DNA of 36,783 nt, from the NCBI GenBank assembly GCA_949487855.1, contig CATAMV010000069.1, positions 1 through 36,783 of the forward strand, in the 5' to 3' direction. Shown piece after piece: positions 6,400 through 17,964 of this stretch. Under the pieces are notes generated by a model. It ran no database searches. It was not told the origin of the DNA and saw only the letters and a program-made list of their open reading frames with translations. Every line of letters begins with the position of its first letter. Position 1 is the stretch's first letter. The stretch comes from Bacteroidota bacterium (GTDB lineage Bacteria > Bacteroidota > Bacteroidia > Flavobacteriales > Flavobacteriaceae). Both the position numbers and the translations under genes were made by a program.

Positions 6400-8700
6400 T
6401 TATGAAACTACTTTAAGCTTAGCAAAACGCAGCAGTAAGTTTTTTTCCCCTGACTGATCAAAGCGAATAAGTGCTTTTGCATCGTTTCCACTACCCTCTA
6501 AATTCACTACGGTTCCAAATCCAAAACGACTGTGTGAAACTCGTGAACCATTCTTAATATCAGATAGTTCTAATACTGGTGCATCGCTAGATTTAGAAAC
6601 AGCTTTCATACGCGCCTTTGGAGGTACAGCAGCAGTTGTTTTATTTTTTTGTAAGGATTTAAAACGAACTCTGTTGGGGTCTGGCGCATCAAAAACAGAG
6701 GTGTCCATCATAGGTTTAAACGTGTAGTCGTCTTTCACCACCTGATTATCAACACAAGAGTCGTCTAGTTCTGTCAAAAACCTACTGGGCTCTGCATCAA
6801 TAATTTTTCCCCAACGATACCTCGAAAGCGTATAAGTCAACGTAGCTCGCTTTTCAGCACGAGTCAAGGCCACGTAAAACAAACGCCTTTCCTCTTCCAG
6901 TTCTGCTCTTGTATTTACACTCATAGCAGATGGAAATAAATCCTCCTCCAACCCTACTATATAAACATTGGGAAACTCCAAGCCTTTTGCTAGGTGAATG
7001 GTCATTAACGACACCGCTTTTTGGTCCTTAACTTCGTTATCAAAATCAGTTGCGAGAGCTACATCTTCCAAAAACTCTACCAAAGAACCTGTGGCATCAG
7101 CCAGCTCGCGTTGCCCATCCACAAAATCTTTAACACCATTTAATAATTCTTCAATATTTTCAACACGCGTAATCGCTTCTGGCGTGCCTTCTTTCTTAAG
7201 TTCGGTTACCAACCCTGCTTTTTTGGTAACCATATCCGCCATTTCAAATGCATCGAGAGTATTAAGCTGTACTCTAAAGGAAGCTATCATGGTATAAAAA
7301 TCCTGTAGTTTGGTACGCGTACCTGCATTTATATTTAGTGGTAATTCTTGTACTTGAGCTAAAACTTCATACAGCGTTCTATCATGATTTTTTGCAGCAA
7401 CAATGAGTTTATTCATCGTGGTTTGTCCTATGCCTCGCATGGGATAATTAATAATACGCTTCAGGCTCTCTTCGTCGTTTGGATTTACCAAAAGGCGCAA
7501 ATAAGCCAACACATCTTTAATTTCTTTACGTTGATAAAACGATAATCCACCGTAAACCTTGTAGGGGATATTCCGCTTACGCAACGAATCTTCCATAGCT
7601 CTAGACTGCGCATTCGTACGGTATAATATGGCAAAATCTTCATAGCCCAATTGTGATTGCATGGCACGCTCAAAAATATCGCCTGCTACGTATCTTCCTT
7701 CTTCTCCATCTGTTGGACTACGATGAATGATAATTTTATGTCCTTCTGGGTTTGCGGTCCATACATTTTTTTCCAAACGGTTTGTGTTGTGAGCAATAAT
7801 CGCGTTGGCTGCTTTTACAATCGTTCCAGAAGAGCGGTAATTTTGTTCCAATCGATATACTCCCGCATCGGGATAATCACGCTGAAAATTTAAAATATTT
7901 TGAATATTGGCACCTCTAAAAGCGTATATACTCTGTGCGTCATCACCAACCACACAAATATTTTGATACCGATCTGCTAAAGCACGTACAATGAGATACT
8001 GTGAATGATTTGTATCTTGATACTCATCTACTAAAATATAGCGAAAGCGTTCTTGATATTTTGCCAAAACATCTGGAAAACGATTCAACAACTCATTTGT
8101 TTTCAATAATAAATCATCAAAATCCATCGCACCCGCCTTAAAGCATCTATCTACATATTCCTTGTAAATCGTTCCTATTTCGGGGCGTTTTGACTCGCGA
8201 TCTGCCTCAATAAGTTCAGGGTTGTTGTAATAGGCACGAACGGTGATAAGGCTATTTTTAAAAGAGGAAATCCTTGACCGTATTTGTTTTACTTTATACA
8301 AATCTTTGTCGAGATTTAATTCTTTGATAACAGACGATAATAATCGCTCAGAGTCTTGGGTGTCGTAAATGGTAAAGCTAGAGGGATAGCCCAATCGATC
8401 TGCTTCAGCTCGCAGAATTCGTGCAAAAACCGAGTGAAAGGTTCCCATCCAAAGGTTCTTTGCTTCGCTCTCCCCTACAATTTGGGCAATGCGCGCTTTC
8501 ATTTCTCGTGCAGCTTTGTTTGTAAACGTAAGGGCTAAAATGGAAAATGAGTCAACGCCCTGCTGCATCAAATATGCAATGCGGTAGGTTAAAACTCTTG
8601 TTTTACCAGAGCCGGCACCGGCAATAACCATCAACGGACCATCCTTGTGTACAGTGGGTTTTTGTTGGGCTTCATTAAGCAGTTGGAGGTAATTTTCCAA
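6400..8700 (-). CDS. pcrA: UvrD/PcrA-family superfamily 1A DNA helicase
   Basis: The 766-residue helicase is full length for the family. It unwinds DNA 3' to 5' in nucleotide-excision and mismatch repair and clears replication obstacles. Motifs seen: Q motif LNEAQ (8-12), Walker A GAGSGKT (28-34), DEYQDTN (225-231), GDDAQSIYAFRGA (252-264), QNYRS (286-290), then MTIHLAKGLEF and a FYVALTRAEKR motif VI. The C-terminus has the Tudor-like SRVSHSRFGFGTV segment that contacts RNA polymerase in PcrA. The start is a TTG at 8700: an in-frame stop lies just upstream, and any later ATG would lose the Q motif and Walker A. The gene is divergent from recG and ends at the shared terminator. Confidence 0.92.
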   Translation of the reverse strand: MENYLQLLNEAQQKPTVHKDGPLMVIAGAGSGKTRVLTYRIAYLMQQGVDSFSILALTFTNKAAREMKARIAQIVGESEAKNLWMGTFHSVFARILRAEADRLGYPSSFTIYDTQDSERLLSSVIKELNLDKDLYKVKQIRSRISSFKNSLITVRAYYNNPELIEADRESKRPEIGTIYKEYVDRCFKAGAMDFDDLLLKTNELLNRFPDVLAKYQERFRYILVDEYQDTNHSQYLIVRALADRYQNICVVGDDAQSIYAFRGANIQNILNFQRDYPDAGVYRLEQNYRSSGTIVKAANAIIAHNTNRLEKNVWTANPEGHKIIIHRSPTDGEEGRYVAGDIFERAMQSQLGYEDFAILYRTNAQSRAMEDSLRKRNIPYKVYGGLSFYQRKEIKDVLAYLRLLVNPNDEESLKRIINYPMRGIGQTTMNKLIVAAKNHDRTLYEVLAQVQELPLNINAGTRTKLQDFYTMIASFRVQLNTLDAFEMADMVTKKAGLVTELKKEGTPEAITRVENIEELLNGVKDFVDGQRELADATGSLVEFLEDVALATDFDNEVKDQKAVSLMTIHLAKGLEFPNVYIVGLEEDLFPSAMSVNTRAELEEERRLFYVALTRAEKRATLTYTLSRYRWGKIIDAEPSRFLTELDDSCVDNQVVKDDYTFKPMMDTSVFDAPDPNRVRFKSLQKNKTTAAVPPKARMKAVSKSSDAPVLELSDIKNGSRVSHSRFGFGTVVNLEGSGNDAKALIRFDQSGEKNLLLRFAKLKVVS

Positions 8701-8781
8701 AATAAAGATTTAAGAGTGAAAATAGCCAAACCCAGACGGTTGATAAAGTAGCAAAACAAATAGTTATTAACAGGAAACTGT

Positions 8782-8789
8782 TATCTTCG
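8782..8789 (+). promoter_or_regulatory. putative -7 element of recG
   Basis: TATCTTCG (one mismatch to TAnnTTTG) ends only 6 bases before the recG ATG. No clear TTG box is present at normal spacing. If used, the transcript would have almost no leader. Confidence 0.45.
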
Positions 8790-8795
8790 TTTTTT

Positions 8796-10895
8796 ATGGC
8801 TGAGTTATTTCAAAAACCGATTGATTATCTCAAGGGCGTGGGGCCTAATCGTGCGCAAATACTCAAAAAAGAGTTAGGCATACACACCCTACAAGATTTG
8901 TTGTATTTTTTTCCATACAGATATATAGATCGAAGTCAATACTTTACGCCAGGTCAGGTGCCAAAAACAACCGCAGAAGTACAAATTCTGGGCAGCATTA
9001 CGCATATGGAAACGGTGAAGCAAAAAAGAGGAAGTAGGTTGGTTGCTACCTTTTCTGATGGACAACATAGCATTGAATTGGTTTGGTTTAGGGGGCATCA
9101 ATGGATTCAAAAATCTTTACAACTCAACAAACCCTACATGGCTTTTGGAAGGCTAAATTGGTTTGGAAACAAATGTTCCATAGCCCATCCAGAGTTAAAT
9201 TTTTTGGAAGAACATGAGCAACGAAAAGGAAATTTTCAACCTCTTTATTCAGCAACAGAAGCATTGACAAAAAGCGGTATCTCACAACGTGTAATGCGCC
9301 AAATTATAGGACACTTATTTGAAGAGGTTAAAGCTGGAGTTCAAGAAGTTTTACCAAATCACATATTGCAGCAATACCATCTAATTGATAAAAATACTGC
9401 ACTCACAACAATCCACTTTCCTGAAAATCAAGAAAAACTTGCTGAAGCTCAATACCGCATGAAATTTGAAGAATTATTTTTTGTTCAACTTCAATTGGGT
9501 CTTAAAAAACTTCAACGAAAACAGCACTTAAAAGGCATTCCTTTTACTGAAATTGGACAATACTTTAATTCGTTCTTTCACAACCACTTACCGTTTCCGC
9601 TTACCGAGGCGCAAAAACGTGTAATTCGTGAAATTCGTATGGACCTAAAAAGTGAGGCTCAAATGAATCGCCTACTACAAGGAGATGTGGGCTCAGGAAA
9701 AACCATTGTCGCTGTATTGTGTATGCTTATGGCGCTCGATAATGGGTTACAGGCTACCCTAGTTGCTCCTACTGAGATTTTAGCTCAACAACACCATGCA
9801 ACTATCAGCGAACTTTTACAACCTCTCAACATTAATGTCGGACTACTCACGGGTTCGGTAAAAAAAAGCGCGCGGACTCCATTATTTGAGCAATTGAATG
9901 AAGGAAAATTGCAAATTCTAATTGGTACCCATGCCATATTAGAACAAACTGTAACATTCAAAAAGCTAGGTTTGGCAATCATTGATGAACAGCACCGCTT
10001 TGGAGTAGCGCAGCGTGCTAAGCTATGGCGTAAGAATTCCACTCCACCTAACATTTTAGTGATGACAGCCACCCCAATTCCAAGAACTCTAGCCATGACT
10101 GCTTACGGAGATTTGGACTTGTCGGTCATAGATGAACTTCCTCCAGGAAGAAAACCAATTACCACACTGCATAGACTTGATAGTAAGCGCTTAGCCATTT
10201 TTCAATTTATGCGAGAAGAAATTGCCTCGGGAAGACAAGTATATGTAGTTTATCCGCTTATTCAGGAATCTCAAGTGTTGGACTATAAAGATTTGATGGA
10301 CGGCTATGAAAGTATTGTTCGGGAGTTTCCGCTTCCAGATTATCAAGTTAGCATTGTTCATGGGAAAATGTCACCTGAAGACAAAGCCTTTGAAATGGAA
10401 CGATTTGTTTCAGGAAAAACACAAATTATGGTTGCTACTACCGTTATTGAGGTCGGTGTTAACGTTCCCAACGCCAGCATTATGATTATTGAAAGTGCCG
10501 AGCGTTTTGGGCTATCACAATTACACCAATTGCGTGGACGTGTGGGCCGTGGTGGAAGTAAAAGCTATTGTGTACTTATGACTGGAAATAAACTCAGTCA
10601 AGATGCGCAAACTCGGATTAAAACTATGGTACGTACCCAGGATGGTTTTGAACTTGCCGAAGTAGATTTATCACTCCGTGGCCCAGGAGATCTTATGGGA
10701 ACACAGCAAAGTGGGGTACTTCCTTTTTTAATTGCTAACCTGAAAAAAGACGCTAATGTGCTTAAATCTGTTCGGCACGCTGTTGATCAAATACTTTTAA
10801 ATGACGCAGCCCTATCACAAGAACAACACAAAGTATTGCGAACAGCATTAACGCTTTCGCAGCAAGGAAAGTCCATTTGGAAGTACATCGGATAA
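8796..10895 (+). CDS. recG: ATP-dependent DNA helicase RecG
   Basis: The 699-residue branch-migration helicase regresses stalled forks and processes Holliday junctions and R-loops. The N-terminus has the wedge/OB region (GVGPNRAQILKKELGIHTL, then FFPYRYIDR near residue 45). Superfamily 2 motifs follow: GDVGSGKT (296-303), DEQH box with HRFG (397-403), TATPIPRTLA, then the C-terminal helicase half with VIEVGVNVPNA, QLRGRVGRG, and the TRG-type GPGDLMGTQQSG. Length and motif order are typical. It is divergent from pcrA, so the 95-base gap between them carries two repair-gene promoters. The gene ends 48 bases before pheT, which has its own promoter. Confidence 0.95.
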   Translation: MAELFQKPIDYLKGVGPNRAQILKKELGIHTLQDLLYFFPYRYIDRSQYFTPGQVPKTTAEVQILGSITHMETVKQKRGSRLVATFSDGQHSIELVWFRGHQWIQKSLQLNKPYMAFGRLNWFGNKCSIAHPELNFLEEHEQRKGNFQPLYSATEALTKSGISQRVMRQIIGHLFEEVKAGVQEVLPNHILQQYHLIDKNTALTTIHFPENQEKLAEAQYRMKFEELFFVQLQLGLKKLQRKQHLKGIPFTEIGQYFNSFFHNHLPFPLTEAQKRVIREIRMDLKSEAQMNRLLQGDVGSGKTIVAVLCMLMALDNGLQATLVAPTEILAQQHHATISELLQPLNINVGLLTGSVKKSARTPLFEQLNEGKLQILIGTHAILEQTVTFKKLGLAIIDEQHRFGVAQRAKLWRKNSTPPNILVMTATPIPRTLAMTAYGDLDLSVIDELPPGRKPITTLHRLDSKRLAIFQFMREEIASGRQVYVVYPLIQESQVLDYKDLMDGYESIVREFPLPDYQVSIVHGKMSPEDKAFEMERFVSGKTQIMVATTVIEVGVNVPNASIMIIESAERFGLSQLHQLRGRVGRGGSKSYCVLMTGNKLSQDAQTRIKTMVRTQDGFELAEVDLSLRGPGDLMGTQQSGVLPFLIANLKKDANVLKSVRHAVDQILLNDAALSQEQHKVLRTALTLSQQGKSIWKYIG

Positions 10896-10896
10896 A

Positions 10897-10926
10897 TTGT
10901 GTACTTAAAACATCGGTGTATCTTTG
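10897..10926 (+). promoter_or_regulatory. promoter of pheT
   Basis: TTG (10897-10899) and TATCTTTG (10919-10926) are separated by 19 bases, a full match to the Bacteroidota TTG-N17-23-TAnnTTTG promoter. The -7 box ends 17 bases before the ATG at 10944. Confidence 0.75.
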
Positions 10927-10943
10927 CAACATAATTAACAACC

Positions 10944-13352
10944 ATGCACATATCGTATAATTGGCTTCGTGATTTTATTCAAACAGAATTGAGCCCGACA
11001 GAAGTTGGCGACATTCTTACTGATATCGGATTAGAAGTTGAAGGAATTGAGCAATACCAGTCCATTAAAGGGGGCTTGGAAGGAGTTGTAATTGGTAAAG
11101 TCTTAAGCTGTGAAAAACACCAAAATGCGGATAAATTAAAGGTCACTCAAGTTGATATTGGTCTTGATGAACCTGTACAGATTGTATGTGGTGCTCCTAA
11201 TGTAGCGGCAGGACAAACAGTTCCTGTAGCTACTGTTGGCACAACATTATACAGTGATTCAGGAGAATCTTTCGAAATCAAAAAAAGCAAAATTCGAGGA
11301 GAAGTAAGCCACGGAATGATTTGTGCTGAAGACGAGCTTGGTATGGGTACAAGCCACGACGGAATTATGGTGCTTGAAAATCATCATAAAGCGGGAACTC
11401 CTTGTAAAGATGTATTTTCAATAATTATAGATTATGTTTTTGAAATTGGCCTAACCCCCAATCGGTCCGATGCCATGAGCCATTATGGTGTAGGAAGGGA
11501 TTTGCGTGCGGCCTTGCTACATAAAGAAGATACACCCGCATTGATTACACCTCCTATTAGTTCCTATAGCGTAAATAACTATAGCGGAGCGATTCAAATA
11601 GATGTGCAAGATAATGAGGCAGCACCGCGTTATTGCGGCTTACGTATGTCTGGAGTGAAAGTAAAACCATCTCCCGAACAAATACAACACCGACTTAAGG
11701 CTATTGGAGTAAAGCCTATCAATAATATTGTGGATGCGACAAATTATGTGCTTCACGAGTTGGGACAACCACTACACGCGTTTGACGCTGGTAAAATTTC
11801 AAGTGGAATTGTTCGAATTCAAAAACTTAAAGAAGGAACATCATTTGTTACTTTAGATGGAGTTGAACGCAAACTCAGTGGCGAAGACTTGATGATTTGC
11901 GATGAAGACAAGCCAATGTGTTTGGCCGGTGTATTTGGTGGATTGGAATCAGGAGTTTCTGAAAATACAACTGAAATCTTTCTGGAGAGTGCCTATTTTG
12001 ATCCTGTCGCTATTCGCAAAACAGCAAAGCGACATGGGTTAAGTACAGATGCTTCTTTCCGATACGAAAGAAGTATTGATATCGAACTGGCAAAGTATGC
12101 CCTTAAACGCGCTGCTTTACTTATTCAGGAAGTAGCTGGTGGCGTTATTTCGTCTGATATCATAGATGAATACCCGGTAAAACACGAGCCACATCATGTG
12201 TTGTTAAAGTTTGAGTACGTCAACAACTTAATAGGGTATGAAATTCCACGCGAAACGATTAAGAAAATTTTACAAGGACTAGACATTAAAATTACAAACG
12301 TAACTGAAACTTCCTTGGGGCTAGCAATTCCAACCTACCGAACGGATGTTAAACGCCCAGCAGATGTTGTAGAAGAAATCTTACGTATTTATGGATATAA
12401 CGCCATTCCAACTGGATCTAAACTCAACAGTTCTGTTCCTGAATTTGCTAAACAACTTTCAAATCAATACCAACAAAACATTGCCCAACAACTAATTGCG
12501 CAAGGTTTTTATGAAATCTATAACAACTCCCTAACAACCCCAAAACACAGCGGGAGTATTGATGAAATGGTTGAAATTTTAAACCCGCTGAGTAGCGAAC
12601 TATCAGTGATGCGTACCAATTTGCTTTATGGCATACTGGAAGCAGTACAGTTTAACAACAATCGTCAACAACAAAATCTACGGTTTTTTGAAGTTGGTAA
12701 CACCTACCATAAAACTAAAAAAGGAACAATACAAACACCTACACTAGGCGTAGTAGTTACGGGACAACAATTGCCAAACCACTGGAGTGTAACAGCACAA
12801 AAATCAGATTTTTTCTTTTTGAAAGGAGTTGTAAAAACATTATTACAGCGACTTGGAGTTCATGCCAATGAATTTCCCGGAAAGCATGCACACTACAAAG
12901 AAGCTATCGATTTTCATTGCAAAGACAACTACATTGGAACACTTGGTTTGGTGAATTTGGGAGCATTTGAGGGAGTAAATATCGATCAAGATGTATTTGC
13001 TTGCACACTGAAATTAGACACCGTATTGGCTAACACAAACCAAAAGATTGAAGTTAAGCCACTATCTAAATATCCCTCAGTACAGCGAGATCTAGCTCTG
13101 CTAATAAATACAGAAACAAATTTTAAGGAATTATATCAAATTGCAAAAAAAACAGAAAAACAATTGTTAGAGAGTGTGCAGTTGTTTGATGTGTTTAGAG
13201 GAAAAGGAATTCCAAATGGGAAAAAGTCTTATGCACTGAGTTTTACGTTAAGCGACAAAAACAAAACGCTCACAGACAAGCAAATTGATAAAACCATGCA
13301 GCGTATTGCGCAACAATATGAAAAACAACTTGGCGCCACACTTCGCCAATAA
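10944..13352 (+). CDS. pheT: phenylalanine--tRNA ligase beta subunit
   Basis: The 802-residue beta subunit pairs with PheS (not in this window) in the alpha2-beta2 enzyme that charges tRNA-Phe. Domains in order: N-terminal MHISYNWLRDFI with the tRNA-binding OB fold at about residues 40-150 (KHQNADKLKV, GAPNVAAGQ, GMICAEDELG), the B1/B5 region with GLTPNRSDAMSHYGV, the B3/4 editing domain (INNIVDATNYVLHELGQPLHAFD), the catalytic-like core, and the FDX-ACB anticodon-binding domain at the end (KYPSVQRDLALL, then ESVQLFDVFRG, GKKSYALSF). All are complete. It has its own promoter and no obvious terminator behind it. Confidence 0.95.
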   Translation: MHISYNWLRDFIQTELSPTEVGDILTDIGLEVEGIEQYQSIKGGLEGVVIGKVLSCEKHQNADKLKVTQVDIGLDEPVQIVCGAPNVAAGQTVPVATVGTTLYSDSGESFEIKKSKIRGEVSHGMICAEDELGMGTSHDGIMVLENHHKAGTPCKDVFSIIIDYVFEIGLTPNRSDAMSHYGVGRDLRAALLHKEDTPALITPPISSYSVNNYSGAIQIDVQDNEAAPRYCGLRMSGVKVKPSPEQIQHRLKAIGVKPINNIVDATNYVLHELGQPLHAFDAGKISSGIVRIQKLKEGTSFVTLDGVERKLSGEDLMICDEDKPMCLAGVFGGLESGVSENTTEIFLESAYFDPVAIRKTAKRHGLSTDASFRYERSIDIELAKYALKRAALLIQEVAGGVISSDIIDEYPVKHEPHHVLLKFEYVNNLIGYEIPRETIKKILQGLDIKITNVTETSLGLAIPTYRTDVKRPADVVEEILRIYGYNAIPTGSKLNSSVPEFAKQLSNQYQQNIAQQLIAQGFYEIYNNSLTTPKHSGSIDEMVEILNPLSSELSVMRTNLLYGILEAVQFNNNRQQQNLRFFEVGNTYHKTKKGTIQTPTLGVVVTGQQLPNHWSVTAQKSDFFFLKGVVKTLLQRLGVHANEFPGKHAHYKEAIDFHCKDNYIGTLGLVNLGAFEGVNIDQDVFACTLKLDTVLANTNQKIEVKPLSKYPSVQRDLALLINTETNFKELYQIAKKTEKQLLESVQLFDVFRGKGIPNGKKSYALSFTLSDKNKTLTDKQIDKTMQRIAQQYEKQLGATLRQ

Positions 13353-13375
13353 CTTGTTTATCGATTCTTAAACAC

Positions 13376-13405
13376 TTGATTATTCGTAAGTTATGCGTAT
13401 ATTTG
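13376..13405 (+). promoter_or_regulatory. promoter of the 211-aa membrane protein / DUF2007 pair
   Basis: TTG (13376-13378), 19 bases, then TATATTTG (13398-13405): a full consensus match, 22 bases before the ATG at 13428. Its position also excludes the upstream TTG at 13410 as a likely start. Confidence 0.75.
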
Positions 13406-13427
13406 AGTATTGCTAAAAGAAAAATTT

Positions 13428-14062
13428 ATGTTTGCGCCTACCGATATCCGATACAAATTAGATCAACTGAGAACAAAGACCTCAGTTAATAAAATTGCAT
13501 TAACAAAAAATAATTTTAAAATTGATAAAATCGATGCAAATCGCATTTATCATATAGATCAAATAAAAAAGATTTGCATTGATTATAGACTTCGTTTTTT
13601 AGATGCAAATTTGTTTAAAGGTCAATTTCCAATTGAAGCCGTTGAGGAAATTAAAGTTATTGAAAAAACACATCAAACAGAACTAACGTCTTTGAAAATG
13701 ATGGCGCCATCCAAGCTTTTTAAATTAGAAAACGCGGATGACCCTTTGCTTTTTGCACCTATGGGAAATGGTTATTACTACCTTATCCATCAGTGGGGCA
13801 ACGATTTACACCCCCTTAGAAAATTTTTGGTTTGGCCGTTTAAAAATCTCATTACCATGTGCATTGCCATACTGGCTGGAAGTTTTCTTCTTTCATTCTT
13901 TGTTCCGCTTTCTGTTTTTACATCAAATCCAACAACAAGCGATTTTTTCTTGATATACTTCTTTATGTTTAAATCCGTTGCTGCAATTGTAATTTATTAT
14001 ACCTTCGCTAGAGGCAAGAACGTAAGTCAAGCCATTTGGAATAGTAAATACTACAATAATTA

Positions 14063-14063
<1 letters not shown>
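13428..14063 (+). CDS. conserved-type membrane protein, unknown function
   Basis: The product has 211 residues from ATG 13428 (MFAPTDIRYKLDQL). I reject the TTG at 13410 because it lies only four bases after the -7 box. The first ~125 residues are soluble and basic/hydrophobic mixed (about residues 25-60 rich in Lys and Ile). The C-terminal third has two predicted membrane helices: FKNLITMCIAILAGSFLLSF, and after a short loop FFLIYFFMFKSVAAIVIYYT, then a basic tail. I do not recognise the family. It overlaps the next gene by one base (TAATG), so it is probably translationally coupled to the DUF2007 protein. Confidence 0.75.
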
Positions 14064-15888
<1,825 letters not shown>

Positions 15889-15900
15889 TTACGTTTTGTG

Positions 15901-15908
15901 CAAAAATA
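15901..15908 (-). promoter_or_regulatory. putative -7 element of the ABC-F gene
   Basis: Read on the minus strand this is TATTTTTG (fits TAnnTTTG), 15 bases before the ATG at 15885. No good -33 TTG is seen: the closest is at 14-base spacing, inside the terminator hairpin. Confidence 0.4.
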
Positions 15909-15910
15909 TA

Positions 15911-15937
15911 AAAGCCCACAGACAATATGTGGGCTTT
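15911..15937. terminator. intrinsic terminator hairpin upstream of the ABC-F gene
   Basis: Stem AAAGCCCACA / TGTGGGCTTT with a 7-base loop, followed by T-rich sequence in both directions. It lies between two divergent genes, so in its present place it terminates no obvious gene. See the finding on the RM module. Confidence 0.75.
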
Positions 15938-15990
15938 TTGAAGGTTTTTATACTTTATCGCCTTAACTCAAATAATAGCTATAATCTTGA

Positions 15991-15998
15991 TATATTTG
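15991..15998 (+). promoter_or_regulatory. putative -7 element of the RM module
   Basis: TATATTTG is a perfect TAnnTTTG match, 24 bases before the ATG at 16023. No TTG is present at normal spacing upstream. Confidence 0.5.
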
Positions 15999-16022
15999 TG
16001 TAAATAACATTAATTTTTACAA

Positions 16023-16849
16023 ATGAATAATTATGAAAATTTTCAAAGTCGATTTAAACTACTTGTAGGCAAAAATCAACATCTTATCGTAAACACGCTT
16101 TCCAACATATTTACAATGAGGTTAATTGGAAACAAAACCCATGGTGACCTAGCAGAAATTGGGATTGTGGAATTTATTAATCAATTCATGTATGACTTTA
16201 AAAGTGTTCACGTTGGCAAAGATCTTTTAGAGCCAAAGACCATGAAGAGGATATTGTTATAATAGACGAACTTAGTAAATCTCAATTCCCTGTAAGTTTA
16301 AAAGCCTATGGAGATGGTCCTCTTCAGCTTTCAACAGACAAAAACTGGAAAATGTTTCCCTACTTGGAAGAACTTAATAGTGAATGTATTACAAGTCAGA
16401 ATATAATCAATTCTATTTTTGAAAGTGATGCTTTTAAAGACTTTGGCTCAATGAATGTGATGCCTTTAATTTATGATGAAAAGAAAAAAAGGTGTGATAT
16501 TTTGATTTACGACTATGAAAAAGCAAAATCAAGCATAAAAAAAATTCAAAAAATTAGTCAAGGTCACGGTAGAAAACATCCCGTTTATGCTTTTCTTGAC
16601 GCAAATGATAATTACATTGCTGAAGTAAGGTATGGCAATGCCGCAGCAAACGCGCTTCAGCGGGGTCTTTGGACTCACATCAAAAAAGCACAATCCTATT
16701 TTAACAGTCTCACAAATGGATGGATTGATTATTCTCACAATTTAACTTTAGTAAACCTTTTTGGCTTAGCTTTAGTAGCGACAGAAAATGGTCATTCAGC
16801 TGCAAAAGCAATTCTCCAAAATGATATTGAGGAACAAAAAACAATATAA
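16023..16849 (+). pseudogene. type II restriction endonuclease, split by a one-base frameshift
   Basis: Two reading frames make one protein. The first runs from ATG 16023 to a stop at 16260-16262. The second is open well before its ATG at 16352 and continues the sequence. Adding one base in the T run at 16225-16228 restores about 275 residues, reading KDLFRAKDHEEDIVIIDELS across the joint. The restored protein has the look of a small type II nuclease: NKTHGDLAEIGIVEFINQF, then acidic EEDIVIID and SLKAYGDG, which could be the PD-(D/E)xK-like core (uncertain), and HPVYAFLD. The intact adenine methyltransferase directly downstream supports the assignment. As read, the nuclease should be inactive unless this is a sequencing error or a recoding site. 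The recognition sequence cannot be told. Confidence 0.75.
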
Positions 16850-17956
16850 ATGCCTCAAATTGACATATTCGGTAATTCAACAGTTCCTAAAATCGAAACT
16901 GAAGGAATAAAGTATGCTGGTTCTAAACTGAAGTTGATTAAATACATCCTAGAAAGTGTACAGGATTTAGAAATTAAAACTGTTTTAGATGGATTTAGTG
17001 GTTCTACAAGGGTTTCACAAGCATTTGCAAAAGCGCAATACGACACTACTGCAAATGATATTTCATATTGGTCTGAAACATTTGCAAAGTGTTATCTTTT
17101 GGCTACTAAAGAAAACTCCCATTATAAAGAACTGATTCTTCATTTAAATAATGTCAAACCAATAGACGGATGGTTTACCGAAAATTATGGTGGTGAAATT
17201 GAATTTTCAGAAAAAAGACCTTTTCAAATCAAAAACACTCAAAAACTTGATGGCATTAGAGAAGAAATTGATCTTCTTAAACTTGATGAAATCGATAAGT
17301 CAGTGGTACTTACAAGTCTTATTCTTGCACTTGATAAAGTTGATAGTACCATGGGGCACTATGTTTCATACTTAAAAAAATGGTCTCCCCGATCTTTCAA
17401 TAATCTTTTACTTAAAATTCCAAAAATTGTTGTTGGGAATGGTAATCATTCTGTTTTTAGGGGTGATATTTTTGACACATTAAAAAATCAAGAATTTGAT
17501 TTATGTTATTTCGATCCACCGTATGGCTCAAATAACGAAAAAATGCCCCCCAGTAGGGTTAGATATGCTTCTTATTATCATATATGGACAAGTATTATTA
17601 AAAACGATAAGCCACAATTATTTGGCAAAGCAAATAGGCGAATTGACTCTAAAGATACTGTAGCCAGTTCAGTTTTTGAAGAGTTCAGAAAAGACGATAA
17701 TGGACATTTTATTGCAATGAAAGCGATTGAAAAAATGATTAAACACGCTAACTCAAAATACATATTGCTTTCTTACAGTTCTGGAGGCAGAGCTACAAAA
17801 CAAGAATTACTAGATATTTTAAACTCGTCTGGCAAACTTCTTAAAGCCCTAGAAATTGACTACAAACACAATGTCATGGGAGCCATGAGGTGGACAAACG
17901 AGTGGATAAATAGCGACAACAAACACCAAGAATTTTTATTTCTTTTAGAGAAATAA
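16850..17956 (+). CDS. DNA adenine methyltransferase (D12 class) of an RM system
   Basis: The 368-residue protein is the modification partner of the split endonuclease upstream; its ATG follows the nuclease stop without a gap. Motifs appear in alpha/D12 order: X-like GIKYAGSKLKLIKYI (19-33), motif I VLDGFSGSTRVSQAF (45-59), and the catalytic YFDPPYGSNN with DPPY at 222-225. DPPY is typical of N6-adenine transfer from S-adenosylmethionine. Later come MGAMRWTNEWI and a QEFLF end. No truncation is seen, so DNA methylation probably persists even though the nuclease is broken. The stop lies 8 bases from the stop of transaldolase on the other strand. The target site is unknown. Confidence 0.88.
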   Translation: MPQIDIFGNSTVPKIETEGIKYAGSKLKLIKYILESVQDLEIKTVLDGFSGSTRVSQAFAKAQYDTTANDISYWSETFAKCYLLATKENSHYKELILHLNNVKPIDGWFTENYGGEIEFSEKRPFQIKNTQKLDGIREEIDLLKLDEIDKSVVLTSLILALDKVDSTMGHYVSYLKKWSPRSFNNLLLKIPKIVVGNGNHSVFRGDIFDTLKNQEFDLCYFDPPYGSNNEKMPPSRVRYASYYHIWTSIIKNDKPQLFGKANRRIDSKDTVASSVFEEFRKDDNGHFIAMKAIEKMIKHANSKYILLSYSSGGRATKQELLDILNSSGKLLKALEIDYKHNVMGAMRWTNEWINSDNKHQEFLFLLEK

Positions 17957-17964
17957 GTGCATCG

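Noticed and set aside
16221-16262. Programmed frameshift or phase-variable tract in the endonuclease
   Set aside because: The T run is only four bases and no slippery heptamer with a following hairpin was noticed; simple mutation or a sequence error is more likely, though not excluded.
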